A DNA stretch of 24,731 nucleotides. It comes from Phil1 sp964600045. Its GTDB lineage: Bacteria > Bacillota > Clostridia > Christensenellales > CAG-138. The stretch covers positions 1 to 24,731 of the forward strand of contig CAZRHS010000022.1 of assembly GCA_964600045.1 (NCBI GenBank). The letters are read 5' to 3'. Both the position numbers and the translations under genes were made by a program. The notes beneath the pieces are model-generated. The model was not told the origin of the DNA. It saw nothing but the letters and a program-made list of their open reading frames with translations, and did no database searches. Of this stretch, positions 1-8,757 are shown piece by piece. Numbering within the stretch: position 1 is the stretch's first letter; each line of letters starts with the position of its first letter.

Positions 1-74
1 TAGGTCGCTTTGCTTTCTGCGCAAGTCAGATCCGCATCGTCCACATCTAAACTGCCCTCAATACGTTTCTTCGC
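1..74 (-). other. Open frame continuing beyond the rlmD stop to the window edge
   Basis: After the rlmD TGA (75-77) the same frame has no stop for 24 codons up to the edge; it includes DVDDADLTCAESKAT. From memory, RlmD proteins of many Clostridia carry a C-terminal tail with a closely similar AESKATY segment, a small helical, DNA-binding-like element. Here it is split off by the TGA. It could be a separate small gene starting at GTG (44-42), which has GAGGG ten bases upstream, a tail reached by readthrough, or an unrelated open stretch. No terminator is visible between. Confidence 0.4.
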
Positions 75-1451
75 TCAAAATTTGGACAAAAACGCCGCGG
101 TTTCTATATGGCAAGTTTGAGGGAACATGTCAACTGGTTGTGCGGTTTGGAGGGCATAGCCCGATTGAGAGAGAATGTTTACATCGCGGGCGAGGGTAGC
201 GGGGTCGCAGGAGACATAAACTATATTAGGTGTACCGCTCGCTATTATCGCATCAAGCACGGCGCGATCGCAGCCCTTGCGCGGAGGGTCGAGCACTATA
301 ACATCGGGGGCCGCGCCGCCGGCCACAAGCTTGGGCAAGGCCTCTGCCGCATCAGCGCATATAAAGTCCGCATTGGTAACGCCGTTTGCCGCGGCGTTGC
401 GGCGCGCGTCCTCCACGGCACTTTGGACATATTCTATGCCTGTAACGTGGGAAGCGTGCTTTGCGATTATCATAGAGATGGTGCCCGCCCCGCAATATAC
501 ATCAACAGCCTCGTATTTTTCTTTTTTAGGCAAAAACTCCTCTACCTTGCCGTAGAGCTTTTCCGTTTGAACCGGATTCACCTGCAAGAATGATTCCGCG
601 CTTATTTCAAACTTAAAGCCGCAAAGCTTTTCGCTTAGAGTATCCGCGCCCCAAAGAGTTTCAAACTGGCGGCCGAATATAACATTAGTAGCCTCGTCAT
701 TACGGTTGAGTATTATGGACTTAAGCCCCTCGCAGCGCTCGGTAAGCATAGATATGAGGGCATTCAGCTTTTTAGGCCTGCCCTTGGCCACTATAACCGC
801 CATAATATCACCGGCGGTGGTTATGCGTCCCACCACATGGCGAAGCGTGCCGCTTCCGGTCTGCTCATCGTATGGCTTAATGTCGTTTTCCTCCGCCCAG
901 CAATGCACGGCCTCCGCCACGGCGTACAGCGCCCGGTTTTCAATAAGGCAGCCGTCTATCGGCACAAGCCTGTGGCTGCGCGGCGCAAAGAAGCCGAAGC
1001 ACATGCGCCCATCCACCTCCGCGAATGGGAACGCGGCCTTGTTGCGATAATGATACGGATGCTCCATGCCTATTGTTTTTTCAACAGGCGGATTATCTAT
1101 TTTGCCTATGCGCTTAAGCGCGTTTTCAACCACGCCGCGTTTATATTCAAGCTGCGCCGCGTAATCCATGTGCAGCAGATTGCATCCGCCGCAGCGCGTG
1201 AATGAAGAGCACTTGGGCTCTCGCCTGTCCTCACTCGGGCTGTCAACGCTTATAAGCTTGCCAACGGCATAGTTTGACGCGGCCTTTATGATATGCGCCT
1301 TAACATGCTCATTGGGAAGCGCGAACGGCACAAACACGGCCAGGCCTTCATACCTGCCCACGCCCTGCCCTTCCGAGCCAAGAGAATCTATATTCAGCTC
1401 TATATCGTCGTTCCTGTTAACGGGACCGGCGGATTTAACCTTTTTTGCCAT
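75..1451 (-). CDS. rlmD: 23S rRNA (uracil-5)-methyltransferase, RlmD/RumA type
   Basis: 458 residues. An N-terminal TRAM domain (about 14-70) is followed by iron-sulfur cluster cysteines C81, C87, C90 and C168, then the methyltransferase fold with VDVYCGAGTISM, DPPRKGCD, catalytic nucleophile C415 in YVSCDPATLARD, and the base E450 in FPQTCHIET. RlmD converts U1939 (E. coli numbering) of 23S rRNA to 5-methyluridine using S-adenosylmethionine; Firmicutes often carry related RlmCD enzymes with two targets, so the exact site is inferred. AGGAG sits six bases before ATG. Last complete gene of the operon; the frame continues open after its TGA (see next entry). Confidence 0.94.
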   Translation of the reverse strand: MAKKVKSAGPVNRNDDIELNIDSLGSEGQGVGRYEGLAVFVPFALPNEHVKAHIIKAASNYAVGKLISVDSPSEDRREPKCSSFTRCGGCNLLHMDYAAQLEYKRGVVENALKRIGKIDNPPVEKTIGMEHPYHYRNKAAFPFAEVDGRMCFGFFAPRSHRLVPIDGCLIENRALYAVAEAVHCWAEENDIKPYDEQTGSGTLRHVVGRITTAGDIMAVIVAKGRPKKLNALISMLTERCEGLKSIILNRNDEATNVIFGRQFETLWGADTLSEKLCGFKFEISAESFLQVNPVQTEKLYGKVEEFLPKKEKYEAVDVYCGAGTISMIIAKHASHVTGIEYVQSAVEDARRNAAANGVTNADFICADAAEALPKLVAGGAAPDVIVLDPPRKGCDRAVLDAIIASGTPNIVYVSCDPATLARDVNILSQSGYALQTAQPVDMFPQTCHIETAAFLSKF

Positions 1452-1463
1452 TATGCTCTCCTA

Positions 1464-2426
1464 TTAAAACCTTGCAAGCACGGAATTGAACTTGAACAGC
1501 TTTTCATCGAAGCTATCCTGCATATTTACGGCCTCTTCTATGCTTACGTCTATTATTTTATTATCGTGTATACCTACAGCACGGCCGCCGACATCGTCGG
1601 CAAGCAGTTCAACGGCGCGCTGACCGAGCCTTGCGGCAAGTATTCTGTCAAAAGCGGTGGGGTTGCCGCCGCGCTGTATATAGCCCGGCACTATGGCCTT
1701 GGCCTCAACATCCGTATGCTCGTTCACATAGCGGGCAAAATCCTCCGCCTTGCCGGCGCCCTCGGCGATTATGACAATGCTTGTAAGCTGACCCCTAAGC
1801 TTGTTCTTTTCAAGCTGCCTTGCGCAGTCCGCCCAGTCCACGGGAACCTCCGGCACAATTATCATATCCGCGCCGCCGGCAACGCCCGACCAAAGCGCTA
1901 TATCGCCGCAGTTTCTGCCCATAACCTCTACAACGCCTACGCGGTCATGGGCGCGCATAGTGTCCCTGATTTTATATATTTCATCGGTTATGGTATTAAC
2001 GGCAGTTGTAAAGCCGATTGTATAATCGGTATACCCCATATCGTTATCTATTGTTCCTGGCAGGCCTATTGTCTTTATTCCGTTTTCATAAAGCTGCTTA
2101 GCGCCGCGGTAGCTGCCATCTCCGCCGATTATAATAAGGCCGTCTATATCATAAGCGTGGAGCATATTAAGAGCCTTGGCAAAGCCGGTTTCCTGCATGA
2201 ACTCGGCGCTTCTGGCGGTTCTGAGCACGGTGCCGCCCTTATGCATAACGTTTGCCACATCCTCGTGGGTAAGCCTGCGTATGCGGCCCTCTATAAGTCC
2301 CTTAAAGCCATGGAATATGCCCATAACGTCCATTCCGCGATAATCGGCTTCCTTAAACACGGCACGTATTGCCGAGTTCATACCCGGCGTGTCCCCGCCG
2401 CTTGTAAGTACTCCTATCTTTTTCAT
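1464..2426 (-). CDS. pfkA: ATP-dependent 6-phosphofructokinase
   Basis: 320 residues, the exact size of the short bacterial allosteric enzyme. It phosphorylates fructose 6-phosphate to the 1,6-bisphosphate, the committed step of glycolysis. Motifs align with the Bacillus enzyme without gaps: GVLTSGGDTPGMNSAIRA (5-22), GGDGSYRGA (101-109), catalytic D127 in PGTIDNDM, GRNCGDIA near 170. Glycine at position 104 in GGDGS points to ATP rather than pyrophosphate as donor. GGGAG is ten bases before ATG. No pyruvate kinase gene follows, although pfkA and pyk are often paired; rlmD is next after 12 bases. Confidence 0.97.
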   Translation of the reverse strand: MKKIGVLTSGGDTPGMNSAIRAVFKEADYRGMDVMGIFHGFKGLIEGRIRRLTHEDVANVMHKGGTVLRTARSAEFMQETGFAKALNMLHAYDIDGLIIIGGDGSYRGAKQLYENGIKTIGLPGTIDNDMGYTDYTIGFTTAVNTITDEIYKIRDTMRAHDRVGVVEVMGRNCGDIALWSGVAGGADMIIVPEVPVDWADCARQLEKNKLRGQLTSIVIIAEGAGKAEDFARYVNEHTDVEAKAIVPGYIQRGGNPTAFDRILAARLGQRAVELLADDVGGRAVGIHDNKIIDVSIEEAVNMQDSFDEKLFKFNSVLARF

Positions 2427-2432
2427 AAAAAA

Positions 2433-5400
2433 CTATTCTCCCTTTTTTATTCTAACATTATCTTGTCCCAGAAGCTCGCAAAGCACATCCTTTACGGCTC
2501 CGGAGGGATTAACAAACAATTCCTTAGGCGCAAGCTGCGTACGCTTCGTGTTCGGATCGTGAAGAACCACGGGCACATTGCCGGGGAAGCGGCGAAGCAC
2601 GCTCATAAGCCTGTTCATAAGCTGCGTGTCCTGCGTATTCAGCCTAAGGTATATTTTTTCGGACGCGCTGCGCTTTATAAGCGGCTGCACATCGTCTATC
2701 AAAATCATGTTTTCCTGCTCATCGCGCACATTGAGCTTTCCCGAAACGATAACCTTTGAATCGCCCGTAAGAAGGCTCGAATACTTTGTAAACACGGAAG
2801 GGAACGCCAGGCACTCTATTGAGCCCGTGGTATCCTCAAGCGTGCAATAGGCCATCATTCCGCTGCCGGAGCGGGTCAGCTTGGTTTTTACGTGGGTTAT
2901 AATGCCGCCTATTTTTACCTTGTCGCCTTCCTGCGGCCCAATCTCAATGCCATCTTCCTCGCTTCCTTTGCCCGAAAGCTTGGCGGCGGTATCCGGAAGA
3001 GATGCAAGTATATCGGCATAATCGTTAAGCGGATGCCCGCTTAAGTATATACCAAGCGTTTCATGCTCCATTTCAAGCTTTTCAGCCTCGGCAAACTCCG
3101 GTATATTCGGCAGCTCTACAAAGCTTCGGCGTATGCTATCGCCCCCGCCGAAATCAAATAGGCTCATCTGCCCCGCCGCGGCCTGCTTTCTGTCCCCCGC
3201 AGCAAGCGAAAGAACCTTTTCATATACCGCCATAAGCTGGGAACGTTTCACGCCCATGCTGTCAAAGCAGCCGACCTTTATCATGGATTCAACCATGCGC
3301 TTGTTTATTTCGCCGCCGCGGTTCGCGAAATCCGTAAAGTCCTTAAATATTCCCCCGCGATCGCGCTCGGCTATAATGTCCTTCATCGCGCCCTCGCCAA
3401 CGTTTCTTATACCGGCAAGGCCAAAGCGGATTTTGCCGTCCTCCACGCTGAATTTTTCACGGCTTTTGTTTATATCCGGCGGCAGTACGGTTATGCCCAT
3501 TCTGCGCGCCGTATTTATATATCCCGCAAGCTGATCAACGCTGCTTATAAAGCTATTTAACATAGCCGTCATAAACTCAACCGGATAATATGCCTTAAGG
3601 TAGGCCGTTCTGTACGCAAGCACGGCATAGCAGGCGGCATGCGGCTTATTGAACGCGTATGACGCGAAATCCGCCATAGCATCGAATATTTTATTGGCCG
3701 TTTCGGCATCAACGCCGTTTCTTACGGCGCCCGGCACGCTTACAACGCCGTTTTCCTCTATGCCATATACAAAGTTATGCCTTTCTTTCTGCATAACATC
3801 GTGCTTCTTTTTAGCCATGGCGCGGCGCACAAGGTCGCTGCGGCCCATTGAGTAGCCCGCCACATCGCGCACAATGCGCATTACCTGCTCCTGATACACC
3901 ATGCAGCCGTATGTTGCCTTAAGCGCAGGGCGCAGCTTTTCATGCAGGTACGTTACCTGGTCGGGATGGTTTTTGCCGGCAAGATATTTTGGAATCTGAT
4001 CCATGGGGCCGGGCCTGAAGAGGGAAATTCCGGCGATTAGATCCTCCAGGCAGCCCGGCTTAAGCTGCAGCATAAACTGCTTCATGCCGGCCGATTCAAG
4101 CTGGAACACGCCGTCCGTATCGGCCTCCGATATCATGGCGTACACGCGCTTATCCGTATAATCCTTAAGCTCGCTGTCCGGCACCTTTTTGCCCTGCTCA
4201 CGTATAAAATCGAGCGTATCGCGTATTACGGTAAGGGTTCTTAGGCCCAAAAAGTCCATTTTAAGAAGGCCGAGCTCTTCTATAATTTCTTTATAAAATT
4301 GCGTGGTAATTATATCCCCGTTGCGCTGAAGCGGCACAAGCTCGCTCAGCGGCTGGGCGCTTATAACAACACCCGCCGCGTGGGTGCCGGGGTTTCTGGG
4401 CAGACCTTCCAGCTTTATTGAAACATCAATAAGCTTTTTAATTGTAGGATCGTTATCATAAAGCTCTTTAAGCTCCGCCGATACCTCAAGCGCCTTATTG
4501 AGCGTTATATCCAAGGCATGCGGAATAAGCTTTGTTATCCTGTTCACTTCCTGCAGAGGAATTCGCATTGCCCTGCCCACATCCTTAACAACAGCTCGAG
4601 CCGCAAGCGTTGAGAACGTGATTATCTGGGAAACATTATCCTTGCCGTATTTTTCAACAACGTAGTCAATAACCTCCTGGCGCCTTTCAACGCAGAAGTC
4701 TATATCAAAATCCGGCATTGACACACGCTCCGGGTTCAGAAAGCGCTCGAACGGGAGATCGTATAAAAGCGGATCAACGTCCGTTATATCCAAAGAATAT
4801 GCCACAAGGCTTGCCGCTCCGCTGCCGCGGCCCGGGCCTACGAATATTCCGTTTCTGTGGGCAAAGGCCACAAAGTCCCACACGATAAGGAAATAATCCG
4901 TAAAATCCATATTCCGGATTATTTCAAGCTCCATATTAAGCCGCTCACGCGCGCTGTCGTCAGCGTTCGGCATTTTGCGCTTAAGCCCATCTTCCGAAAG
5001 CTTTTTAAGATAATCAAAATTATCCATGCCGTCCGGCGCGGTAAAGCCGGGCAGATGCCTTTCGCCAAAGGCTATTGTTACGCTGCACTTATCCGCCACC
5101 TCGCGGGTATTGTCAACGGCGTACTCATAGCCCCTAAGCGCATAGCGCATCTCGTCCTCGCTTTTAAGATAGAATTCATCGGCGCTCATGCGCATGCGGT
5201 TTTCATCGTCCACGAATTTGGCCGTTTGTATGCACAGCAGCATGTCCTGCGCCTCCGCGTCCGACTTGTCCACATAATGAATATCGTTTGTGGCTACGGC
5301 CTTTATATCAAGCTCCTTCGCAAGGTTGGCAAGCTTTGGCAGCACCTCAAGCTGCTCCGGCAAGCCATGATTTTGAAGCTCTATATAAAAATCTTCTCCG

Positions 5401-5891
5401 AATACACGTTTAAGCCTTAACGCTAATGAACGGGCCTCCTCAAACCTGCCGTGTAGCAAGGCCTGGGGTATGCTGCCCGCAAGGCACGCGGAAAGGCAGA
5501 TAAGCCCCTCGTGATACTGCTCCAGCACATCGTAATCTATTCTGGGCTTATAATAAAAGCCGTCCACAAAAGCGATTGAGCTGAGCTTCATAAGGTTTTG
5601 GTAGCCCTTTTGATTTTTGGCAAGTAATATAAGGTGATTATATTCCCTGGTGCCTTCCCTATCGTAAAGCGAACCGGGGGAAACATACGCCTCCATGCCG
5701 AGAATTGGTTTTATGCCCTGCTTAGTGCACTCTTTATAAAAATCTATTATGCCGTACATAACGCCGTGGTCGGTTATGGCAATTGAATCCATGCCCAGTT
5801 CCTTGGCGCGTGAAACAAGCGCCGGTATTTTTGAGGCGCCGTCAAGCAGGCTGTATATTGTATGCACATGCAGATGCGTAAAACCGCTCAT
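2433..5891 (-). CDS. dnaE: DNA polymerase III alpha subunit, DnaE type
   Basis: 1152 residues, full length. PHP domain (1-210), then the C-family polymerase core with VGPGRGSGAASLVAYSLDI (351-369), catalytic D394 and D396 in MPDFDIDF and the third Asp D546 in KMDFLGL, a helix-hairpin-helix region, and a C-terminal OB fold (about 995-1075, VKIGGIITHVKTKLTRSGSG) for single-stranded DNA. It is DnaE, not PolC: no inserted DEDD exonuclease. All PHP metal ligands known from proofreading DnaE proteins appear present (H8, H10, D17, H42, E67, H86, C136, D203, H205), so it may proofread itself. Starts inside the whiA stop codon; pfkA follows after 6 bases, a pairing also seen in other Clostridia. Confidence 0.98.
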   Translation of the reverse strand: MSGFTHLHVHTIYSLLDGASKIPALVSRAKELGMDSIAITDHGVMYGIIDFYKECTKQGIKPILGMEAYVSPGSLYDREGTREYNHLILLAKNQKGYQNLMKLSSIAFVDGFYYKPRIDYDVLEQYHEGLICLSACLAGSIPQALLHGRFEEARSLALRLKRVFGEDFYIELQNHGLPEQLEVLPKLANLAKELDIKAVATNDIHYVDKSDAEAQDMLLCIQTAKFVDDENRMRMSADEFYLKSEDEMRYALRGYEYAVDNTREVADKCSVTIAFGERHLPGFTAPDGMDNFDYLKKLSEDGLKRKMPNADDSARERLNMELEIIRNMDFTDYFLIVWDFVAFAHRNGIFVGPGRGSGAASLVAYSLDITDVDPLLYDLPFERFLNPERVSMPDFDIDFCVERRQEVIDYVVEKYGKDNVSQIITFSTLAARAVVKDVGRAMRIPLQEVNRITKLIPHALDITLNKALEVSAELKELYDNDPTIKKLIDVSIKLEGLPRNPGTHAAGVVISAQPLSELVPLQRNGDIITTQFYKEIIEELGLLKMDFLGLRTLTVIRDTLDFIREQGKKVPDSELKDYTDKRVYAMISEADTDGVFQLESAGMKQFMLQLKPGCLEDLIAGISLFRPGPMDQIPKYLAGKNHPDQVTYLHEKLRPALKATYGCMVYQEQVMRIVRDVAGYSMGRSDLVRRAMAKKKHDVMQKERHNFVYGIEENGVVSVPGAVRNGVDAETANKIFDAMADFASYAFNKPHAACYAVLAYRTAYLKAYYPVEFMTAMLNSFISSVDQLAGYINTARRMGITVLPPDINKSREKFSVEDGKIRFGLAGIRNVGEGAMKDIIAERDRGGIFKDFTDFANRGGEINKRMVESMIKVGCFDSMGVKRSQLMAVYEKVLSLAAGDRKQAAAGQMSLFDFGGGDSIRRSFVELPNIPEFAEAEKLEMEHETLGIYLSGHPLNDYADILASLPDTAAKLSGKGSEEDGIEIGPQEGDKVKIGGIITHVKTKLTRSGSGMMAYCTLEDTTGSIECLAFPSVFTKYSSLLTGDSKVIVSGKLNVRDEQENMILIDDVQPLIKRSASEKIYLRLNTQDTQLMNRLMSVLRRFPGNVPVVLHDPNTKRTQLAPKELFVNPSGAVKDVLCELLGQDNVRIKKGE

Positions 5892-6859
5892 ATATTCTCC
5901 TCTCCGTCCGAGTTCATGGCCCCGCCGCCATGCAGGCGTATATCATCCGCTATTTCGGACAGCTTTTTAAGCCTGTGCGTTAGGCATGATTTGGTTATTT
6001 CAAGCTCTCCGGCAAGCTCCGTAAGGGTAGCCTCCGGATTGTTCACGCGTGCCTCCGCCGTTTGGCGAAGCTTTTCGGGCAGGCTCTGTATACCCTTTTC
6101 TTTTATTATCAGATCTATATCCATTCTTTGCTGAGCCGATGCCATTGCCGCCTTTTGCATATTCGCATCCTCAAAATTGGTACGGCGGTTTATGTCGTTC
6201 GCCATAAAGCGAAGCACCCTTATCTGCTCAAACTGCATGGTGCCGTTCATGGCGCCAATCAGGCTGAGAAAATCAGATACGCTCTCCCCTTCTTTAAGAT
6301 AAAAGATATAGTTCGCCTTTCTTGCCGTTACCTTAGCGCGTATACCGTAGCCCTCCGCCGCGGCGCGCAGGGTTTCAGCGAATCGCTCCTGCCTTGTTAC
6401 AATTTCAAGATGATAGCCCTTTTGCGGATCGCTCACCGAGCCGCCGCCAAGAAACGCTCCCCTGAGCAGGCAGCGCATGCAATCATCGCCTGATATTATA
6501 TTATCCGGTATTTTACCGGGCTCAAAATCCTCATCCTCATCCGCGGGTAAGCTGCCGCAATCCGTAAGCAGTTTTCGGCAGCCGTCACCCGAAACGCGCA
6601 CAACAATACTGCTGCGCTTAAGCCCCTCCTGCTTACGCGTTGAGAAAGAGGCACTAAGCCCATACAGTTCATTTGTAAGCACGCGGGCAAGCTCCGCCAC
6701 GTTTTCGCTTTCGCTTACGTATTCTATTCCAAGGCCGCCGCGCCCGAGCGTTACCGCCGCCGCAGTATGCGTAAGGCCGCACAGCAGACTTAGGCGTTCG
6801 TTCGCGCCGGACGTTTTTATGCCGACAAGCTCATCTTTTACCGTGGATGAAAACGACAT
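5888..6859 (-). CDS. whiA: WhiA-family DNA-binding regulator
   Basis: 323 residues. WhiA has an N-terminal domain derived from a LAGLIDADG homing endonuclease (about 1-215, no nuclease activity in the family) and a C-terminal helix-turn-helix. The diagnostic segment RRTNFEDANMQKAAMASAQQ lies near residue 214-234 and the DNA-binding part NPEATLTELAGELEITKSCL near 273-293. In Streptomyces it controls sporulation division genes; in Bacillus it influences division and chromosome segregation. Both ends overlap neighbours: its ATG with the rapZ stop, and its TGA with the dnaE ATG (ATGA), so all three are translated in step. Confidence 0.97.
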   Translation of the reverse strand: MSFSSTVKDELVGIKTSGANERLSLLCGLTHTAAAVTLGRGGLGIEYVSESENVAELARVLTNELYGLSASFSTRKQEGLKRSSIVVRVSGDGCRKLLTDCGSLPADEDEDFEPGKIPDNIISGDDCMRCLLRGAFLGGGSVSDPQKGYHLEIVTRQERFAETLRAAAEGYGIRAKVTARKANYIFYLKEGESVSDFLSLIGAMNGTMQFEQIRVLRFMANDINRRTNFEDANMQKAAMASAQQRMDIDLIIKEKGIQSLPEKLRQTAEARVNNPEATLTELAGELEITKSCLTHRLKKLSEIADDIRLHGGGAMNSDGEENI

Positions 6860-7746
6860 CAGTTTTCCCTTCTTCCTCCGGTTCTTTCCTGTATATCCGC
6901 CGCCTCCAAGCCCGCATCACGATGGATGAGGCGCGCGGAAAAATCATCTTTCATTCTTGCGTACATTTCCTCCGCCGCGCATACCGAGCGGTGCCTGCCG
7001 CCGGTACAGCCAAACGCCACAAGAAGCCTTTGCTTGCCCTGCTTTATAAACGCAGGTATAAGCTGCCTAAGCATTATTTCAACCTGAGCCACAAAGCTTA
7101 GGTATGTTTCGTCGGCCTGTATAAAATCCCTTACCGCCTTATCCCTGCCGCTGAGGCTTCTGAGCTCCCTTTCGTAAAACGGATTGGCGCTGAAGCGCAT
7201 ATCAAACACCATGTCCGCCTCAAACGGCACACCACGCTTATAGCCAAAGCTTTCTATAATAAGCTGAAACTCGGCCTTGCGCGCGCCGCTGAAGTATTCT
7301 TCAAGCCTTTGCCTAAGCTCCATTGGCTTTAAGTCGCTCGTGTCTATTATATATTCGGCGCGGTCTTTGAAGAAGGAAAGCATCTCGCGTTCTTCCTTTA
7401 TGCCTTCGCGTATATCCCTGTTTAACGGATGGGGCCGGCGGCTTTCGTTATAGCGGCGCTCAAGCACCTCGTCCCGACATTCAAGATAAAGTATATGGTG
7501 ATTTACGGGCAGCATGCACAGCTGCTTATGCGCCTGCTGCAATTCGCCGGCAAAAACGCTCTCGCGGCTGTCTATAACAACGGCCGCCCTTTCAACGGGC
7601 GTTTTAGACTCCCTGCAAAGCTGAACAAAGCCGCTTATCATGGCGCACGGCAAATTATCCACGCAGAAATAGCCCATATCCTCCAGGAACCTAAGCGCCT
7701 GCGTTTTTCCGCCGCCGGAAAGGCCCGTAACTATTATAAGTTCCAT
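6859..7746 (-). CDS. rapZ: RapZ/YvcJ-family nucleotide-binding adapter
   Basis: 295 residues. The N-terminal P-loop kinase-like domain has Walker A GLSGGGKTQ (8-16), and the C-terminal domain carries the family signature AFGCTGGRHRSVCAAEEM (245-262). In E. coli RapZ binds GlmZ RNA and steers RNase E to control glucosamine-6-phosphate synthase; in Bacillus YvcJ hydrolyses nucleotides and affects competence. Which role applies here is not known. The start is set by AAGGAGG five bases upstream. Its stop overlaps the whiA start as TGATG. In most Firmicutes yvcK lies between rapZ and whiA; here there is no room for it. Confidence 0.96.
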   Translation of the reverse strand: MELIIVTGLSGGGKTQALRFLEDMGYFCVDNLPCAMISGFVQLCRESKTPVERAAVVIDSRESVFAGELQQAHKQLCMLPVNHHILYLECRDEVLERRYNESRRPHPLNRDIREGIKEEREMLSFFKDRAEYIIDTSDLKPMELRQRLEEYFSGARKAEFQLIIESFGYKRGVPFEADMVFDMRFSANPFYERELRSLSGRDKAVRDFIQADETYLSFVAQVEIMLRQLIPAFIKQGKQRLLVAFGCTGGRHRSVCAAEEMYARMKDDFSARLIHRDAGLEAADIQERTGGRREN

Positions 7747-7756
7747 ACGCTCCTCC

Positions 7757-8659
7757 TTAAAAAGTACCCAGCAGCTTTACTTCCGTTTCAAGCTGCACTC
7801 CGCTATGCTCCTTCACGCTCTGCTGAACAAGCTTTATAAGCCTATATACGTCAAGCGACGTTGCGCCGCCCGCGTTTATTATAAAGCCGGCGTGAAGCGT
7901 GCTTACCTCCGCGCCGCCTATGCGCGTTCCCTTAAGCCCGGCCTGTTCTATCAAAGCGCCCGCGAAATAGCCCTCTGGCCGCTTGAATGTGCTGCCGGCG
8001 CTCGGATAATTTATAGGCTGCTTTTCACGCCTGCGCCTTGAATAATCAAGCATTCTCTCATACGCGCCGCCGTCATCATCCATTAGTTCAAACTCCGCCG
8101 CGACTACCGTGCGGCCCGGCACGGAATAGGGACTGTGCCTGTATCCGAACGCGGATTTATCAACCCGTTCCTCTTTTATAGTTCCGTTTTCAATATATTT
8201 TACGGATTTAAGTACATTCGCGGTTTCGCCGCCGTACGCTCCCGCGTTCATGGCAACGGCCCCGCCAACGGTTCCCGGTATTCCAGCGGCCCATTCAAGG
8301 CCCATAAGGCCATACTGTACGCTTTGCTTAGCGAACGCGGCATAGCTTGCGCCGGCCTCGGCATAAAGAACATTTCCGTTTCTTTCGGTACGGCTGAGTT
8401 TTTCGCCTATGCGAACAACTATCGCATCCAGTCCATTGTCGCTCACCAGAAGATTTGTACCGTTGCCTATAATATAGTGCTCGACGCCGGCACGGTTTAT
8501 CACGCCGATAAGCCCCGCCGCATGCTCCAAAGAGTCCGGCTCGACCAATATTCGCGCGTTCCCGCCCGTTTTGAACGAAGTATATCGACTCATGGGTGCA
8601 TTTTCCTGCGCCCCAAGCTCGCTTAGCATAAGCTTTAATTCATTAGGCAATTCTTTCAT
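7757..8659 (-). CDS. murB: UDP-N-acetylenolpyruvoylglucosamine reductase
   Basis: 300 residues. MurB reduces the enolpyruvyl group of UDP-GlcNAc-enolpyruvate with NADPH to give UDP-MurNAc, a committed cytoplasmic step of peptidoglycan synthesis. FAD-binding motifs YTSFKTGGNA (26-35), GNGTNLLVSD (65-74) and GLEWAAGIPGTVGGAVAMNA (119-138) are present. Active-site residues are R174 in GYRHS, S223 in SAGSTFKRP, which protonates the substrate, and E293 in LETEVKLLG. The compact substrate domain without the extra loop marks the type II form usual in Firmicutes. GGAG lies eight bases before ATG. First gene of a six-gene operon; rapZ begins 10 bases after its stop. Confidence 0.97.
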   Translation of the reverse strand: MKELPNELKLMLSELGAQENAPMSRYTSFKTGGNARILVEPDSLEHAAGLIGVINRAGVEHYIIGNGTNLLVSDNGLDAIVVRIGEKLSRTERNGNVLYAEAGASYAAFAKQSVQYGLMGLEWAAGIPGTVGGAVAMNAGAYGGETANVLKSVKYIENGTIKEERVDKSAFGYRHSPYSVPGRTVVAAEFELMDDDGGAYERMLDYSRRRREKQPINYPSAGSTFKRPEGYFAGALIEQAGLKGTRIGGAEVSTLHAGFIINAGGATSLDVYRLIKLVQQSVKEHSGVQLETEVKLLGTF

Positions 8660-8695
8660 AACTCATTCTCCACTAAGCAGTATTCCACCAACATA

Positions 8696-8724
8696 ATTTT
8701 ACTTTATTTTTATCGCTTTAACAA
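8696..8724 (-). promoter_or_regulatory. Sigma-A-type promoter of the murB operon
   Basis: TTGTTA (8724-8719), 17-base spacer, TAAAAT (8701-8696), placed between the upstream terminator and murB, with a predicted start near 8689 and a 30-base leader. No other good promoter was seen down to the window edge, so it probably drives murB through rlmD. Confidence 0.72.
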
Positions 8725-8727
8725 CAT

Positions 8728-8757
8728 AAAAAAGAGGCCCTTTTTCAGAGCCTCTTT
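8728..8757 (-). terminator. Intrinsic terminator at the end of the candidate RNA
   Basis: AAAGAGGC (8757-8750) pairs with GCCTCTTT (8738-8731), loop of 11 bases, and the stem runs into further T residues. It separates the two-component/radical SAM transcript from the murB operon. Confidence 0.88.

Noticed and set aside
1293..2759. 488-codon open frame on the plus strand
   Set aside because: It lies antisense to pfkA, the 3' end of dnaE and the start of rlmD, and its translation is rich in His, Tyr and Ala with no recognisable domain; typical shadow of G/C-biased third codon positions.
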